This document shows, piece by piece, positions 10,077 to 19,907 of a DNA stretch of 64,000 bases; the stretch's first letter is position 1, and every line of letters begins with the position of its first letter. This stretch comes from Methanospirillum stamsii (GTDB lineage Archaea; Halobacteriota; Methanomicrobia; Methanomicrobiales; Methanospirillaceae), in NCBI RefSeq assembly GCF_003173335.1, contig NZ_QGMZ01000005.1:1-64000 (forward strand). Reading direction: 5' to 3'. The notes below the pieces were generated by a model. That model worked only from the letters and a program-made list of their open reading frames with translations. It did not search any database and was not told where the DNA came from. Made by a program: the position numbers and the translations under genes.

Positions 10077-10155
10077 TTGATAACTGATGTACATATTGCA
10101 GTTCGGAAAAGATAATTCGGACGGATTAAATCTCCATGATCCAAACATATAGGAA

Positions 10156-11664
10156 ATGAAGAACTTTTTTTGTCTGGTTCTGGGTCTGGTAGTAGCCGCC
10201 CTTATCATGATAATGCCCGAATCAATCTTCATATCCTGGGAAATTCAGGCTACGGCTGCAGTGACCATACTGATGATCATCTGGTGGATAACTGAAGCTG
10301 TTCCAATCCCGGTGACTGCTCTTGTTCCTCTGGTGGGGTTTCCCCTATTTAGTGTTCTTACACCAGCGGAAGCCTGTGCACCCTATGCTGACAAAACAAT
10401 ATTTCTTTTTCTGGGTGGGTTTATCATCGCAGCATCCATGCAGAAGTGGAACCTGCATAGGAGAATTGCACTTTCCATTATACTACTGACCGGGACCAGT
10501 CCGCGCCAGATTATTCTCGGATTCATGATTGCGACTGCTTTTCTTTCCCTGTGGATTTCAAATACCGCAACCGCAATGATGATGATTCCAATTGCCGTTG
10601 CAATAATCGGGACTATTGGTGTTGATGCCTTTAAAAAAGAGAGTGGGGAAGAAGGGGGTCTTGATTTTGCAAAAGCCCTGGTCATTTCCATTGCATATGC
10701 AGCTTCCATCGGTGGTCTTGGCACCATTATTGGCTCTCCCCCGAATGGTATCTTTCTTGCCCAGCTTAAAACGCTGTTTCCTGATGCCCCGACGATTGGG
10801 TTTGTAGACTGGATGCTATTTGGTATTCCTCTTGTTGCAATTTTTATCCCTCTGACCTGGCTCTGGTTGATTTACGGCCCATACCGCCATCTTCCCTCTA
10901 AACTCCCCCAGAGTAGGGATATTATTTTGCAGGAGAAGAAAAAACTCGGCCCGATTACTACGGGGGAGCGGTGGACCCTGATAGTTTTTGTGATGACTGC
11001 TCTTATGTGGATCTTCTCCAGTACCAAAAAAATCGGAGAAATCACCATTCCAGGTCTGGATATCTTGTTTCCTGGCATTGATGACTCAACCATCGCGATG
11101 TTTGGAGCAATCCTTCTCTTTCTGCTTCCAATAAATATCAGAACCCATGAATACACAATGGACTGGGAAAACGCTTTAAAAATTCCATGGGGTATTCTTC
11201 TTCTCTTTGGAGGAGGTATCTGTTTATCCAAGGCCTTTATAAAATCCGGACTTGCCGATGAACTGGTAAAGCACCTTACTGCATTGAGCATACTGGATGT
11301 GTTATTTATTGTTCTTCTGGTTGCCATTCTGGTTTCATTCCTGACTGAAGTAACATCCAATACTGCAATAGCTTCTGTTATGATGCCTATTCTGGCTGTA
11401 ACCTCGGTGAGTCTCATGATAAATCCGGCGATTTTAATGCTTACCGCTGCTCTCACAGCATCCCTGGCATTCATGCTTCCGGTTGCAACACCTCCAAATG
11501 CCGTTGCATATAGTACCGGATACCTGACAATGCGGGATCTGATGCGAACCGGGTTTAGTTTAAATATCCTAGGTATTCTTCTGGTAACCCTGTTTATGTA
11601 CACTATTGTCCTGTGGGCACTTGGTATATCGTTTGATCTTCCTGCATGGGCAGTAACCCCCTGA
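10156..11664 (+). CDS. DASS (SLC13) family sodium/dicarboxylate-type symporter
   Basis: 502-residue polytopic membrane protein with about 11-12 hydrophobic helices. Two SNT-type motifs, 'WISNTATAMMMIPIA' and 'EVTSNTAIASVMMPI', form the paired sodium/substrate sites of the divalent anion:sodium symporter family; the C-terminal 'LPVATPPNAVAYSTG' is also typical. It likely imports a di- or tricarboxylate (for example succinate, malate or citrate) with sodium; sulfate cannot be excluded. AGGAA abuts the ATG too closely to be a normal ribosome site, so the message may be leaderless. It is divergent from the DNA methylase gene, and its function seems unrelated. Confidence 0.9.
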   Translation: MKNFFCLVLGLVVAALIMIMPESIFISWEIQATAAVTILMIIWWITEAVPIPVTALVPLVGFPLFSVLTPAEACAPYADKTIFLFLGGFIIAASMQKWNLHRRIALSIILLTGTSPRQIILGFMIATAFLSLWISNTATAMMMIPIAVAIIGTIGVDAFKKESGEEGGLDFAKALVISIAYAASIGGLGTIIGSPPNGIFLAQLKTLFPDAPTIGFVDWMLFGIPLVAIFIPLTWLWLIYGPYRHLPSKLPQSRDIILQEKKKLGPITTGERWTLIVFVMTALMWIFSSTKKIGEITIPGLDILFPGIDDSTIAMFGAILLFLLPINIRTHEYTMDWENALKIPWGILLLFGGGICLSKAFIKSGLADELVKHLTALSILDVLFIVLLVAILVSFLTEVTSNTAIASVMMPILAVTSVSLMINPAILMLTAALTASLAFMLPVATPPNAVAYSTGYLTMRDLMRTGFSLNILGILLVTLFMYTIVLWALGISFDLPAWAVTP

Positions 11665-11902
11665 TTTTTTTAAACCCAGTTTTAACAGGATAAAATCAGA
11701 GGTTGCCTAATTTTAAAGGTGATTCTCCTGGTTTTCCCTAGAGGAAACTACTTAAAAACTGGACAATGAGGTACTGAGAGAATTGACCTTGGGATATCTG
11801 TTTATAGTATTCAACCGATCCTGACTCATGAACTGACCTGTATCTGGTGCTAAGATCATGGTAAAGCAGTCACCATCCAGGGCATAGACAAGGAGTGAAT
11901 TT

Positions 11903-12994
11903 TTGATAAAAAAAATTGTATTCGAAATGGTTTTGTTTTTTATTTTATTGTCCGGTATCGTAAGTGCAGACCGACTGCCATATCAGGTACCGGAAAACCA
12001 GAAAATATCCATTTCAACCATTATTGATGTAGTCGGATTTGTATCTGACAGTTCATCCATGTCGTGGACTATCGATTATTCTGAAACACCCGTGACAACA
12101 TCTACAATGAGTAGTTTATCTGGTGCACATAATCTGACTTCAAATCAATTGACGGCTCTTGCCAGTGCCAAATCATCAACTTCCGGGCTTACCTATTCGG
12201 TTGATTCAGGAGTCCTGAGTTCTATTACGGTGCCTGATTATCTCCTGGATGACCTTGCACTTCCGGATATTGCGTCAACAGATCCCTGGTGGGGAATGAC
12301 CTGGAGGGGCATCCTTGATTCACTTGATTCATCTTCATATGCTGAAAGTGAAGATACTCTGACTGGTAGTATACATGATGGAAAGTTGATTCCGGGAGAG
12401 TCGATTGCGATTGTAACCTTCGCTGATTCTATTCGAACCAACGGGGGTCATCTTATGTTAAATAAGGATCTTGGATTTGATTCTCAGAATAAGGGGAATG
12501 GCCTCTCCAACCTTGAGGTTGAAAAAGTGCTTACTTATGAGAGTATTGACGGTTCATTCCTTGTTGGCAGTGAAGAATGGAGTCTTGATGTTGCAGGTAA
12601 CTTTGCCGATACTGATGATTCCATCCGGTGTGTATTCGCATCTGCAAAAAGTGATGTTCTTCCGGCGTTTTGTAATGTGGTGAAAGCGAAGAGTGAACTG
12701 ATAAACTTCAACAGTGGTCAGGTTTCAACAAAAGGTGGAATCAGAGCTGTTGCAGCAAGTAGTGATGTTCCGGCAGCATTATTCTATCAGATAGCGGTAA
12801 CGCCGGTTTCGGGATCATCATCCGGGTTTGCAGAAGGAACCGTAAAAACTTCGTTTGCAGGCTCAATTATGGAAGCCAGGGGCGATTCTGATGAACCATC
12901 CGCAACAAATCAGTGGTCAGATAAGGCATCAGTGTCCGGAGGTATCAAAAACTTCCAGAAATCCTTCGGGTATGAGTCGGGTTTCTCTCTGTAA
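11903..12994 (+). CDS. Secreted envelope protein, unclassified; possible sheath-type protein
   Basis: 363 residues. The TTG start at 11903 is supported by AGGAGTGA just upstream, the best ribosome site in the region. A signal peptide (about 1-22) is followed by a Ser/Thr/Gly/Asp-rich, probably all-beta protein without further membrane segments. Two cysteines ('IRCVFASAKSDVLPAFCNVV') may form a disulfide. A TATA-like TTTATAGTAT lies at about 11810, and a T-rich run after the stop (about 13007-13035) could terminate. I do not recognise a Pfam family with certainty. The composition, the export signal and the 'GGIKNFQKSFGYESGF' tail would suit a structural surface or sheath protein of a sheathed methanogen, but that is inference. 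Confidence 0.65.
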   Translation: MIKKIVFEMVLFFILLSGIVSADRLPYQVPENQKISISTIIDVVGFVSDSSSMSWTIDYSETPVTTSTMSSLSGAHNLTSNQLTALASAKSSTSGLTYSVDSGVLSSITVPDYLLDDLALPDIASTDPWWGMTWRGILDSLDSSSYAESEDTLTGSIHDGKLIPGESIAIVTFADSIRTNGGHLMLNKDLGFDSQNKGNGLSNLEVEKVLTYESIDGSFLVGSEEWSLDVAGNFADTDDSIRCVFASAKSDVLPAFCNVVKAKSELINFNSGQVSTKGGIRAVAASSDVPAALFYQIAVTPVSGSSSGFAEGTVKTSFAGSIMEARGDSDEPSATNQWSDKASVSGGIKNFQKSFGYESGFSL

Positions 12995-13152
12995 TCTAAA
13001 AATACATCTCTTATTTTTTTATTTTCTGTTTTCCCATAATGGGTGATAAGACTCCTATCTATCAGACATCATCAGCCAAATTGCATGTCCTCGTCAGGGT
13101 ATTTTTATTGTGATGTGCGAATAATTCTTACGTTTATAAAACCAACATCCCC

Positions 13153-15384
13153 ATGATTTGTATGCTGAGGGGTAGTGTTTATCTTTTTATACTGATGGTG
13201 TGTCTTTTCTCCATTGGTGTAATCGCTGATGGAAATGCGAATGTTCCGCTTGTTTCTGTCCCTTCTTTCTCGATTACATCCGCAGGAGAGGAGAGCAATG
13301 AACTAAATGCCGGAGCAATAACTGCTGAACAGAATTCTGATCCGGCAGTCCGGGCAACAAACAAAATAAGCGCTGGGGATTCTCTTTTCATCGGAGAAAA
13401 TCATCTGGATGTCAGTTCTGCCCTTGGAACAGCAGGAAGTATAGCCTGGTGGCAGAGTGGTAATGAAGGAAATGTTACTCCGGATGTTGTTCTTCCAATA
13501 TCATCTCCACAGGTGTTTTTCGTGGATCCAGTATTTTTCGTATTAAAAACAGGTGAGTGGTATCAGTGGATTGGTAACCAGAAGGGTGCTCTGGCCTTTA
13601 CAATCCATGATCCATCACTCTCTCTTAAAATTCTGGATATCTCAAACGATGAAGATGTGACTGGAAAAGATATCAAAAGGGACGATTTCGGAACTTTTGT
13701 CATTGAAACGAATCTGTATCCTGCTCTAAACAGAACCGGTTACCTCCCTTCAGACAGCAGGTTTAAGATAACAATGACCGACCCGGCCGGAGATTCAGAA
13801 GATTTTCTTGTGGGATCATTCGGAAAAGTTCATCCTCTGAACCAGTTACAGGTCGATAAACCACTTTGGTACTGGATAGGTCTTCTCGATGATCACTCTG
13901 TCCCGGATATAAATGATGGATGGAATACTTCTGCTACAGACCTGAATGAAACCCTTATTTATAAACCCGGGGTGTATAAATTCCGTGCAGAATGCAACCT
14001 CAATGATATGAAGGACAATTACAAAGCTCCGGATGGATCAGATTATACGAATAAAACGGTCTCAATTGCTCAAACGGTTACTCTTGTTGATGATGCCGTT
14101 TTAATTGATGCAAATCCGAAGCAGGTTGTCCCTGGAGAATCATTTGTAACTACCATCACCGGATCTCCCAATACTGAGTACTATCTCTGGATGAAAGGGA
14201 CCAGCTTTATGTCCGGACAACCTGGTGATCAGCCACCGGTAATAACTCCCGGACAGGAGAATGTCACTCATGATGCCACTCCCGGACCATTTATTATTGG
14301 TAATTATGTCTTTTCTGCTGGGGCTGGAAAAACCATCCGTGATGATGTTCCCCATGATTCAGTCTATAATGGAACTCAGTTTTATGGTATGGTAAAACTT
14401 GACAGCACCGGTCAGAAGAGTGTACTCTGGAATACCTCTGCAGCAACGAAGAGTACCTCATACACTCCTTCGATTGAAAGAAAAACAGATGCCGGGTATG
14501 TTGCTGATACCTGCACAGTTACCGTCGATTCAACTATGCCGGTAAACATCATGGCAGCAGGAACCCAGCCATTTCACCGGGGTAATTCAGTCTCCCTTTC
14601 CGGAAAAAACAGTGTATCTGATATAACCTACCTGTTTATGACGGGAACTGGGCTCCCTGCATCCGGTGGTTCTCTTGGATCTCCACTTACTCCGGTGCTA
14701 TCAGATGTTCCATCTGGATTTGATTCCGCTATGGTTTCAGATAATGATACCTGGGCATATAACTGGGTCGTTCCACAATCAGTCCCTTGTGATGGAACTT
14801 TTACTCTCTATGCTGCCTCCATGCCAAAGAATCTTACAGATATCGGTGAAGCATCATCCGGTTCAGTCCCGGTTGTTATCAGTTCACCTGGAAATACTAC
14901 CTCAATAAACCTTGTTTCCGGATGGAATTTTATATCTGCCCCATATGTCCTTGCTGACGGAAATAATACCATGGCAATCTTTTCAGGTGTTAATTCTTCA
15001 GGGCACTCAGTTCTTTCTTATAATGGCAGTTCTTCTTCATGGGTTACCATGAAAGCCGATGATCTCTTCTATCCGTTACATGGATTCTGGATTTATTCTG
15101 TCTCACCAGTGGAGATACCCCTTACATCAGGAAATGGGACTATAACTCCACGAACTCTGGAAAAAGGCTGGAACTGTATTGGTATTCTCTCACCCGACCG
15201 GACTGCAGGTTCGGTTCTTGGCCCGCTTGGTTCACTCTGGTCATATCTTGTTGGATATGATGCATCAGTCCAGCAGTATACGGCTCCATTGGTTGAAGGC
15301 TCCCCATCGGTCGATTCTACAATGTTACATGTAAAAGAGGGCTCATGGATTTACATAAAGGAGAATACACCATTCTCCGGGTAA
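13153..15384 (+). CDS. Secreted DUF3821-type methanogen surface protein with C-terminal module
   Basis: 743 residues. A signal peptide (about 1-25) leads to an N-terminal DUF3821-like domain: 'ISAGDSLFIGENHLDVSSA' then 'IAWWQSG' and 'GEWYQWIG' follow the order found in this Methanomicrobiales family. Several beta-sandwich-like segments fill the middle, with many Asn-X-Ser/Thr sites that could be N-glycosylated. Residues from about 577 to 743 form a module matching the end of the subtilase at 7162-9093: 'SGWNFISAPYVLADG', 'GHSVLSYNG', 'MKADDL', 'GFWIYS', 'SYLVGYDASVQQY'. The protein probably sits outside the S-layer or sheath. No enzymatic motif is visible. The convergent neighbour ends 22 nt away and a T-rich stretch lies between them. 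Confidence 0.8.
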   Translation: MICMLRGSVYLFILMVCLFSIGVIADGNANVPLVSVPSFSITSAGEESNELNAGAITAEQNSDPAVRATNKISAGDSLFIGENHLDVSSALGTAGSIAWWQSGNEGNVTPDVVLPISSPQVFFVDPVFFVLKTGEWYQWIGNQKGALAFTIHDPSLSLKILDISNDEDVTGKDIKRDDFGTFVIETNLYPALNRTGYLPSDSRFKITMTDPAGDSEDFLVGSFGKVHPLNQLQVDKPLWYWIGLLDDHSVPDINDGWNTSATDLNETLIYKPGVYKFRAECNLNDMKDNYKAPDGSDYTNKTVSIAQTVTLVDDAVLIDANPKQVVPGESFVTTITGSPNTEYYLWMKGTSFMSGQPGDQPPVITPGQENVTHDATPGPFIIGNYVFSAGAGKTIRDDVPHDSVYNGTQFYGMVKLDSTGQKSVLWNTSAATKSTSYTPSIERKTDAGYVADTCTVTVDSTMPVNIMAAGTQPFHRGNSVSLSGKNSVSDITYLFMTGTGLPASGGSLGSPLTPVLSDVPSGFDSAMVSDNDTWAYNWVVPQSVPCDGTFTLYAASMPKNLTDIGEASSGSVPVVISSPGNTTSINLVSGWNFISAPYVLADGNNTMAIFSGVNSSGHSVLSYNGSSSSWVTMKADDLFYPLHGFWIYSVSPVEIPLTSGNGTITPRTLEKGWNCIGILSPDRTAGSVLGPLGSLWSYLVGYDASVQQYTAPLVEGSPSVDSTMLHVKEGSWIYIKENTPFSG

Positions 15385-15405
15385 AATAGAGAAGAGATAA
15401 TACTC

Positions 15406-16407
15406 TTATTTTTTGCTGAATTTAATTTTATTTCCTTTAATCCTGATGATCTCAAGTTTTTTCAGATCTTCGATTATCTCTGATACAAAGTCATACGAAA
15501 TATCATAGGTAATGATCGACCGTTCGTTGGTTTCATATTCACCTGGACACATATCCAGTTCCTCAGCTAGATCATCAATCGTTTCTGCGCCGCTATCATC
15601 CATCACAGAAAGGACATAATTCACAATATCTCTTTTTAATGCAATGGAGTGGGCAGCATGGATGTAATAATCCTCTTCCTCTCCAATTAACTCAAGTTCT
15701 TTCTTCAATTTCTCAAAATCGAGGTTTCCAATAATCTCCGGGCCTGCCCTGACAGTGTAATCAATTTCAGCGTTAATTTTCTTTATCCGGGTAATCTCAT
15801 ATTTGTCAAGTTGCTCATCATCGGGAAATAAACCTGGAGAGATGCCGACGGTATATTCTAGTTCATCCACCGGTTTAATTTCTTTAAACCGAAGCAGATT
15901 ATCAGTAAAGTCAAATAAGCCATTATCCATCAGGATTTTGTTTTCGAAGAGAAATCTCATATATGCTTTAATATCCTCTTCATTTTGCCCATTTTCTGAA
16001 AATGCAGGCTCAAATGCAACATCTCCGGTATTTTTTCCCTCTAGTATCCGTGTTGCCTGATCCTTTTGTTTCAGTAAAAATTCCAGAATCGCCTGAATTT
16101 CTTCCGAAAATTCTTTTCTCTCTTCAGCTGAGAGGTCCATTTCATCATGAACATCTGAACCGTTTTCATCTGATGCTTCCTGATTGCTCGTATTATCAGT
16201 TGTTTCTCCGGTGTTACAGATGGTCTCCATGCAATCGGAAAGATAACTGCGGAGACTTTCATACCTGCCTTTGATTATGAAAGAATAGGATGTCTGTGGG
16301 ATTGGTTCAATTCGAGCTGAAATCCCTTCTTTTCTAAAAAACTTCAGTAACTGGTTTGCATCTTCCTGGCTGGAAAAAGTAAAGTTGTGACCTATTACCA
16401 TACTCAT
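15406..16407 (-). CDS. Conserved-looking cytoplasmic protein of unknown function with winged-helix-like C-terminus
   Basis: 333 residues with no signal peptide or membrane segment, strongly acidic in the middle (about residues 70-150). The first 65 residues ('FTFSSQEDANQLLKFFRKEG') look like a small alpha/beta fold. The last 60 ('AETIDDLAEELDMCPG', 'VSEIIEDLKKLEIIRIKGNKIKF') resemble a winged helix, where short helices are followed by a beta wing. That suggests a regulator or nucleic-acid-binding protein, but I recognise no named family. It is convergent with the DUF3821 gene and divergent from the MFS exporter gene with a 115-nt gap. Confidence 0.6.
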   Translation of the reverse strand: MSMVIGHNFTFSSQEDANQLLKFFRKEGISARIEPIPQTSYSFIIKGRYESLRSYLSDCMETICNTGETTDNTSNQEASDENGSDVHDEMDLSAEERKEFSEEIQAILEFLLKQKDQATRILEGKNTGDVAFEPAFSENGQNEEDIKAYMRFLFENKILMDNGLFDFTDNLLRFKEIKPVDELEYTVGISPGLFPDDEQLDKYEITRIKKINAEIDYTVRAGPEIIGNLDFEKLKKELELIGEEEDYYIHAAHSIALKRDIVNYVLSVMDDSGAETIDDLAEELDMCPGEYETNERSIITYDISYDFVSEIIEDLKKLEIIRIKGNKIKFSKK

Positions 16408-16522
16408 CTATCTATTTTGGGAGCACATAAGAAGTTTGGACTGTGAAGGCACATAAGAAAAAACCGATTTCCGGTATTAAGATAAACATCTTGATACTAT
16501 TTCATGTCTCATTCTTTAACCC

Positions 16523-17902
16523 ATGTATAGTCAGGCCGGAAAAAGAGTCCTCCTGTTTATATCGTCTCTGGCATCATTTCTTGTTCCATATACGGTATCC
16601 TCAATAAATATCGCTCTGCCGGCAATTGGTTCTGAATTTTCTCTTGATGCGGTAACTCTCGGTTGGGTTACTACTGCCTATCTTCTTGTTGCTGCAGTCT
16701 GCATGCTCCCGTTCGGACGATTTGCAGACATATATGGAAGAAAACGTGTTTTTATTCTTGGCAATGTTCTGTTTGCCATCGGATCTCTTCTCGCAGCCGT
16801 TTCATGGTCCGGGACAGTCATCATTCTTGCCAGGATAATCCAGGGCCTGGGTGGAGCAATGGTCTTTTCAACATCCATGGCTATTGTAACGGTAGTTTTT
16901 CCTCCGGGGGAACGGGGAAAAGCAATTGGAATCATCACCGCTACGGTATATGCTGGTCTCTCCTCTGGTCCGGTTTTGGGTGGTTTTCTTACCCAGTTAT
17001 TTGGGTGGCCTTCAATTTTTTTACTTAACGTTCCCCTTGCTATCCTCGTAGTTCTCCTTACCGTATGGTATCTTAAAGATGAATGGGTGGATGAGGGTCC
17101 GGTCAGTTTTGATTCAGCTGGGGCAGTACTCTATGGGTGTATGCTTACCGGACTGATGTTTGGTCTGACTCAGCTCCCATCGCCCACAGGTTTTATCTGG
17201 ATAGGGTGCGGGCTTTTGATTGGCTTTTTCTTTACCCGCTGGGAATTACATCAGAAAACCCCCCTTATAAATCTAAAGACTTTTCAAAGAAACCGGACAT
17301 TTCTTTTTTCCAACATTGCAGCAATGATTAATTATGCCGTAGTATTTGCTGTCAGTTTCCTGGTCAGTTTATCACTCCAGTATAATCGTGGGTTTGACCC
17401 GGCAACCACCGGTCTGATTCTACTGGCACAACCTCTGGTTCAGATGGTAGTATCTCCCCTTGCCGGCCGGTTATCAGATTCTGTTGAACCGGCAATCATC
17501 GCTACCATTGGTATGGGAATGACAACTATCGGACTATTTATACTACTCATAATGCTTCCCGGATCTTCGGTCCTCTTTGTTCTCGCAGGTCTTGCAGTAC
17601 TCGGACTTGGATATGGTCTGTTTTCTTCACCCAACACAAATGCCATTATGAGTTCAGTCCATGTCAGGGACCTTGGCATGGCATCAGGGATGGTTTCAAC
17701 GATGAGATATATCGGCCAGATTATCAGTCTGGCCATTGCAATGATGGTCTTTTCAATCATCATCGGAACAGTTGAGATAACTCCGGCAGTATATGAGGAA
17801 CTTATGAAAAGTACTACCATAATCCTGGAGATTTTTATTGTTCTCGGACTGATAGGAATAGTCACGTCATATGTAAGGGGAGATGTCAGATCTCCGGAGT
17901 AA
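16523..17902 (+). CDS. MFS drug/solute exporter, DHA2-like
   Basis: 459 residues with about 14 predicted helices, the size and layout of the EmrB/QacA (DHA2) branch of the major facilitator superfamily. MFS motif A is present after helix 2 (GRFADIYGRKRVF), and the antiporter motif C region reads 'VYAGLSSGPVLGGFL'. 'RIIQGLGGAM' and the 'DSAGAVLYG' linker are also typical of this group. It likely exports drugs or amphiphilic compounds in exchange for protons. No dedicated regulator gene is adjacent. After the stop an A/T-only inverted repeat (AAATTTT/AAAATTT) separates it from the convergent metallopeptidase gene. Confidence 0.9.
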   Translation: MYSQAGKRVLLFISSLASFLVPYTVSSINIALPAIGSEFSLDAVTLGWVTTAYLLVAAVCMLPFGRFADIYGRKRVFILGNVLFAIGSLLAAVSWSGTVIILARIIQGLGGAMVFSTSMAIVTVVFPPGERGKAIGIITATVYAGLSSGPVLGGFLTQLFGWPSIFLLNVPLAILVVLLTVWYLKDEWVDEGPVSFDSAGAVLYGCMLTGLMFGLTQLPSPTGFIWIGCGLLIGFFFTRWELHQKTPLINLKTFQRNRTFLFSNIAAMINYAVVFAVSFLVSLSLQYNRGFDPATTGLILLAQPLVQMVVSPLAGRLSDSVEPAIIATIGMGMTTIGLFILLIMLPGSSVLFVLAGLAVLGLGYGLFSSPNTNAIMSSVHVRDLGMASGMVSTMRYIGQIISLAIAMMVFSIIIGTVEITPAVYEELMKSTTIILEIFIVLGLIGIVTSYVRGDVRSPE

Positions 17903-17932
17903 CAAATTTTCAAAAAAAATTTTGGATATGTA

Positions 17933-19387
17933 TCAGATAACCCAGGAATACCCTTCTTTTTTTAATGCATCCTTCCGATCCCGGTAATCAGGCATGATCT
18001 GCTCAACAGTATTCCAAAAATATTGGGAATGGTTCGGATGTATCCTGTGTGATAATTCATGCACAATGACATATTCGATAATTCCCGTGGGGGCCATACA
18101 CAGCCTGAGATTTAAGGTTATACTTTGTGCTGTACATGCCCCCCATTTGGTTTTCTGGTCACGCATTTTAATCAGGGGGACTTTTATGCCAAGTAACTGT
18201 GCATAGGACTGAAAAAGGGGAAGAGAAAACTGGTGGAGAGATTCTGCATAAAAAGCAGACATCATCTCTTTTATTACTTCTGTTTTGTGGTAATCGGTGA
18301 AATCTGAAGGAATTGTGAGATAGAGTTCCTTTTCTTTCTTATGAAATGAAGGTTTTTCTCCGGTTGAAATTCTTGTTATGATGGTGTCGCCCAAAAAAGG
18401 CCATATTTCTCCGTCCCGATATTCACGCCTGGGAGGAAGTGGACGGGAACTCCCAATGGTATTTTCATAGACCCAGTCTGCTTTCTGGTTCATGAATGTT
18501 GCGATATCTGGTATCCGAACGTGAAGCGGGCAGACAACACGGACATTTTTTTCCCGGTCTATCTTTATAATTACCCTTCTGGCACGTTTATTACGAATTA
18601 TCTGGTATGGAATGACATGCCCCTGGATTTCAACTGTACCCGAACTGCTCCCGGCCTCAAAACCCGGTTTTGTTTCATGGGGGCATCCGGATTCTTGATG
18701 CGCTTGTGGATTAAGGCTGATTTTTGGTGCAATCCATGAAGTCCGCGACTGTACGAATTGTTTTATCCGTTCAGTTTCTGCATCAAAGGGAGCTGCTACC
18801 TCTATCGTTCCATTTCTATGTATCCTCAGTGTTATCCGTTTCAGACGTGAATTTCTCCGGATGATATACGGGACATCAGTTCCTTCTATCCAGACTGTAT
18901 GGTGTTCCACCTCCGGAGGGCTTTCTGGTCGTGAGCGATGGTATTCACGGTATATCCAGTCTTTTTCAGATTCAAGGATTCTTTTTATGTTATCTTCTGA
19001 TACGGGTTCGGGTAATTCAATCCTGAATGCACCATTCTCACATGAACATATAAAAGGAGATTTTCTTCGACGATTGATTGTAACTGTGTAGGGGATATCA
19101 AATCCCCTGATATGAATTGTTCCTCCCCTATCTACTTCAGGTTCATTCCTTGCAGATCCATCCTGGACTTTTTGGATATTTTCAAGGTATCTGATTATGG
19201 AATTTTCGATCTCTTGTTTTTGCATTCCGATTGGAACATCTACCGTTATAATTCCTTCATGCACTCGTCGAATTATTATCTCTGTTTGTTTTTTTGAGAA
19301 ATATGCGTGATACTCATAATTTATTCCATTCGAAATAATCGATGAATGCATTGTTCTGATATCAGGGCGAAGTGAAAAATTGATCAT
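17933..19387 (-). CDS. YgjP/DUF45-type zinc metallopeptidase with four tandem N-terminal repeats
   Basis: 484 residues. The C-terminal part (about 330-484) is a YgjP/DUF45 peptidase: zinc motif HELSH at 443-447, a further His at 453 in 'HPNHSQYFW', and 'KWGACT' before it. Family members are usually about 230-250 residues with a single small beta domain in front. Here that domain seems to occur four times: about 15-72, 90-149, 165-222 and 251-310. Each starts with a G-x-x-[IV]-P/E-Y strand (GFDIPYTV, GTDVPYII, GHVIPYQI), continues through a basic 'RR-x-I' strand, and ends in a helix with 'DWIY/SWIA/DWVY'. The start could be Met13. It probably acts in the cytoplasm; the substrate is unknown. 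Confidence 0.8.
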   Translation of the reverse strand: MINFSLRPDIRTMHSSIISNGINYEYHAYFSKKQTEIIIRRVHEGIITVDVPIGMQKQEIENSIIRYLENIQKVQDGSARNEPEVDRGGTIHIRGFDIPYTVTINRRRKSPFICSCENGAFRIELPEPVSEDNIKRILESEKDWIYREYHRSRPESPPEVEHHTVWIEGTDVPYIIRRNSRLKRITLRIHRNGTIEVAAPFDAETERIKQFVQSRTSWIAPKISLNPQAHQESGCPHETKPGFEAGSSSGTVEIQGHVIPYQIIRNKRARRVIIKIDREKNVRVVCPLHVRIPDIATFMNQKADWVYENTIGSSRPLPPRREYRDGEIWPFLGDTIITRISTGEKPSFHKKEKELYLTIPSDFTDYHKTEVIKEMMSAFYAESLHQFSLPLFQSYAQLLGIKVPLIKMRDQKTKWGACTAQSITLNLRLCMAPTGIIEYVIVHELSHRIHPNHSQYFWNTVEQIMPDYRDRKDALKKEGYSWVI

Positions 19388-19907
19388 ACAATTCAGAAAT
19401 AATTCATAAGATTTTGATTTTGATGTGTTTACCTTTTGTGACTTCAGGAGATACGATGAGTCTTACTGTCTATCGCGCATCTCCAGTGGAAAGAAAGGGG
19501 TGATAAATTTTTATACTACTGTGTTTGAGACGTTGTTTGCCTTATAAAAGAAGGCGTGCAGATTTATCGCTGTTTCTGTATTTTTTATATACGTTTCCCT
19601 GTTTCACTATTATCAGATCTGATGGGAATAATTCCAAGAGACATTCTATGGTATCTGCTCGATTTTCTATCTCTAAAAAATAGTAAAAAATTTAGTTCAG
19701 ACTTTCCTGGCAATAAATGGTTTTCCAATAATTCTATTTTTGTAAAGTGCGATTCATTCACGCCCTTCAGAATTTTATACCTATCTCCTTTTTTGAAAAT
19801 AACGATGGATATAGTGGTAAATCTGTAAAATCTAACCGGTTAAAATCGGTGGTTTCACAGGTATTTATAAATAATGTGTAAATTATTATCACTATACGGG
19901 GTTTTGC
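19388..19907. other. 520-nt intergenic region with chemoreceptor promoter
   Basis: No convincing gene. Near the right end TATTTATAAATAA (about 19862-19874) is a good TATA box about 40 nt before the chemoreceptor start, preceded by CACAGG. At 19447-19484 GGAGAT and ATCTCC are inverted around 26 nt, and a 15-codon ORF (ATG at 19456) lies inside with a fair ribosome site. A 90-codon plus-strand frame (19556-19828) has unconvincing composition and I treat it as chance. Confidence 0.5.

Noticed and set aside
10077-10232. N-terminal 52-codon extension of the Dam-type methylase
   Set aside because: It runs into the divergent transporter start, lacks family motifs and has no ribosome site; the ATG at 10076 is preferred.
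10872-11603. 243-codon minus-strand frame opposite the DASS transporter
   Set aside because: Shadow of a clear membrane-protein gene; Arg- and Ile-rich antisense composition.
19556-19828. 90-codon plus-strand ORF in the chemoreceptor upstream gap
   Set aside because: Phe/Ile/Ser-heavy composition of AT-rich non-coding DNA, no ribosome site and no recognisable motif.
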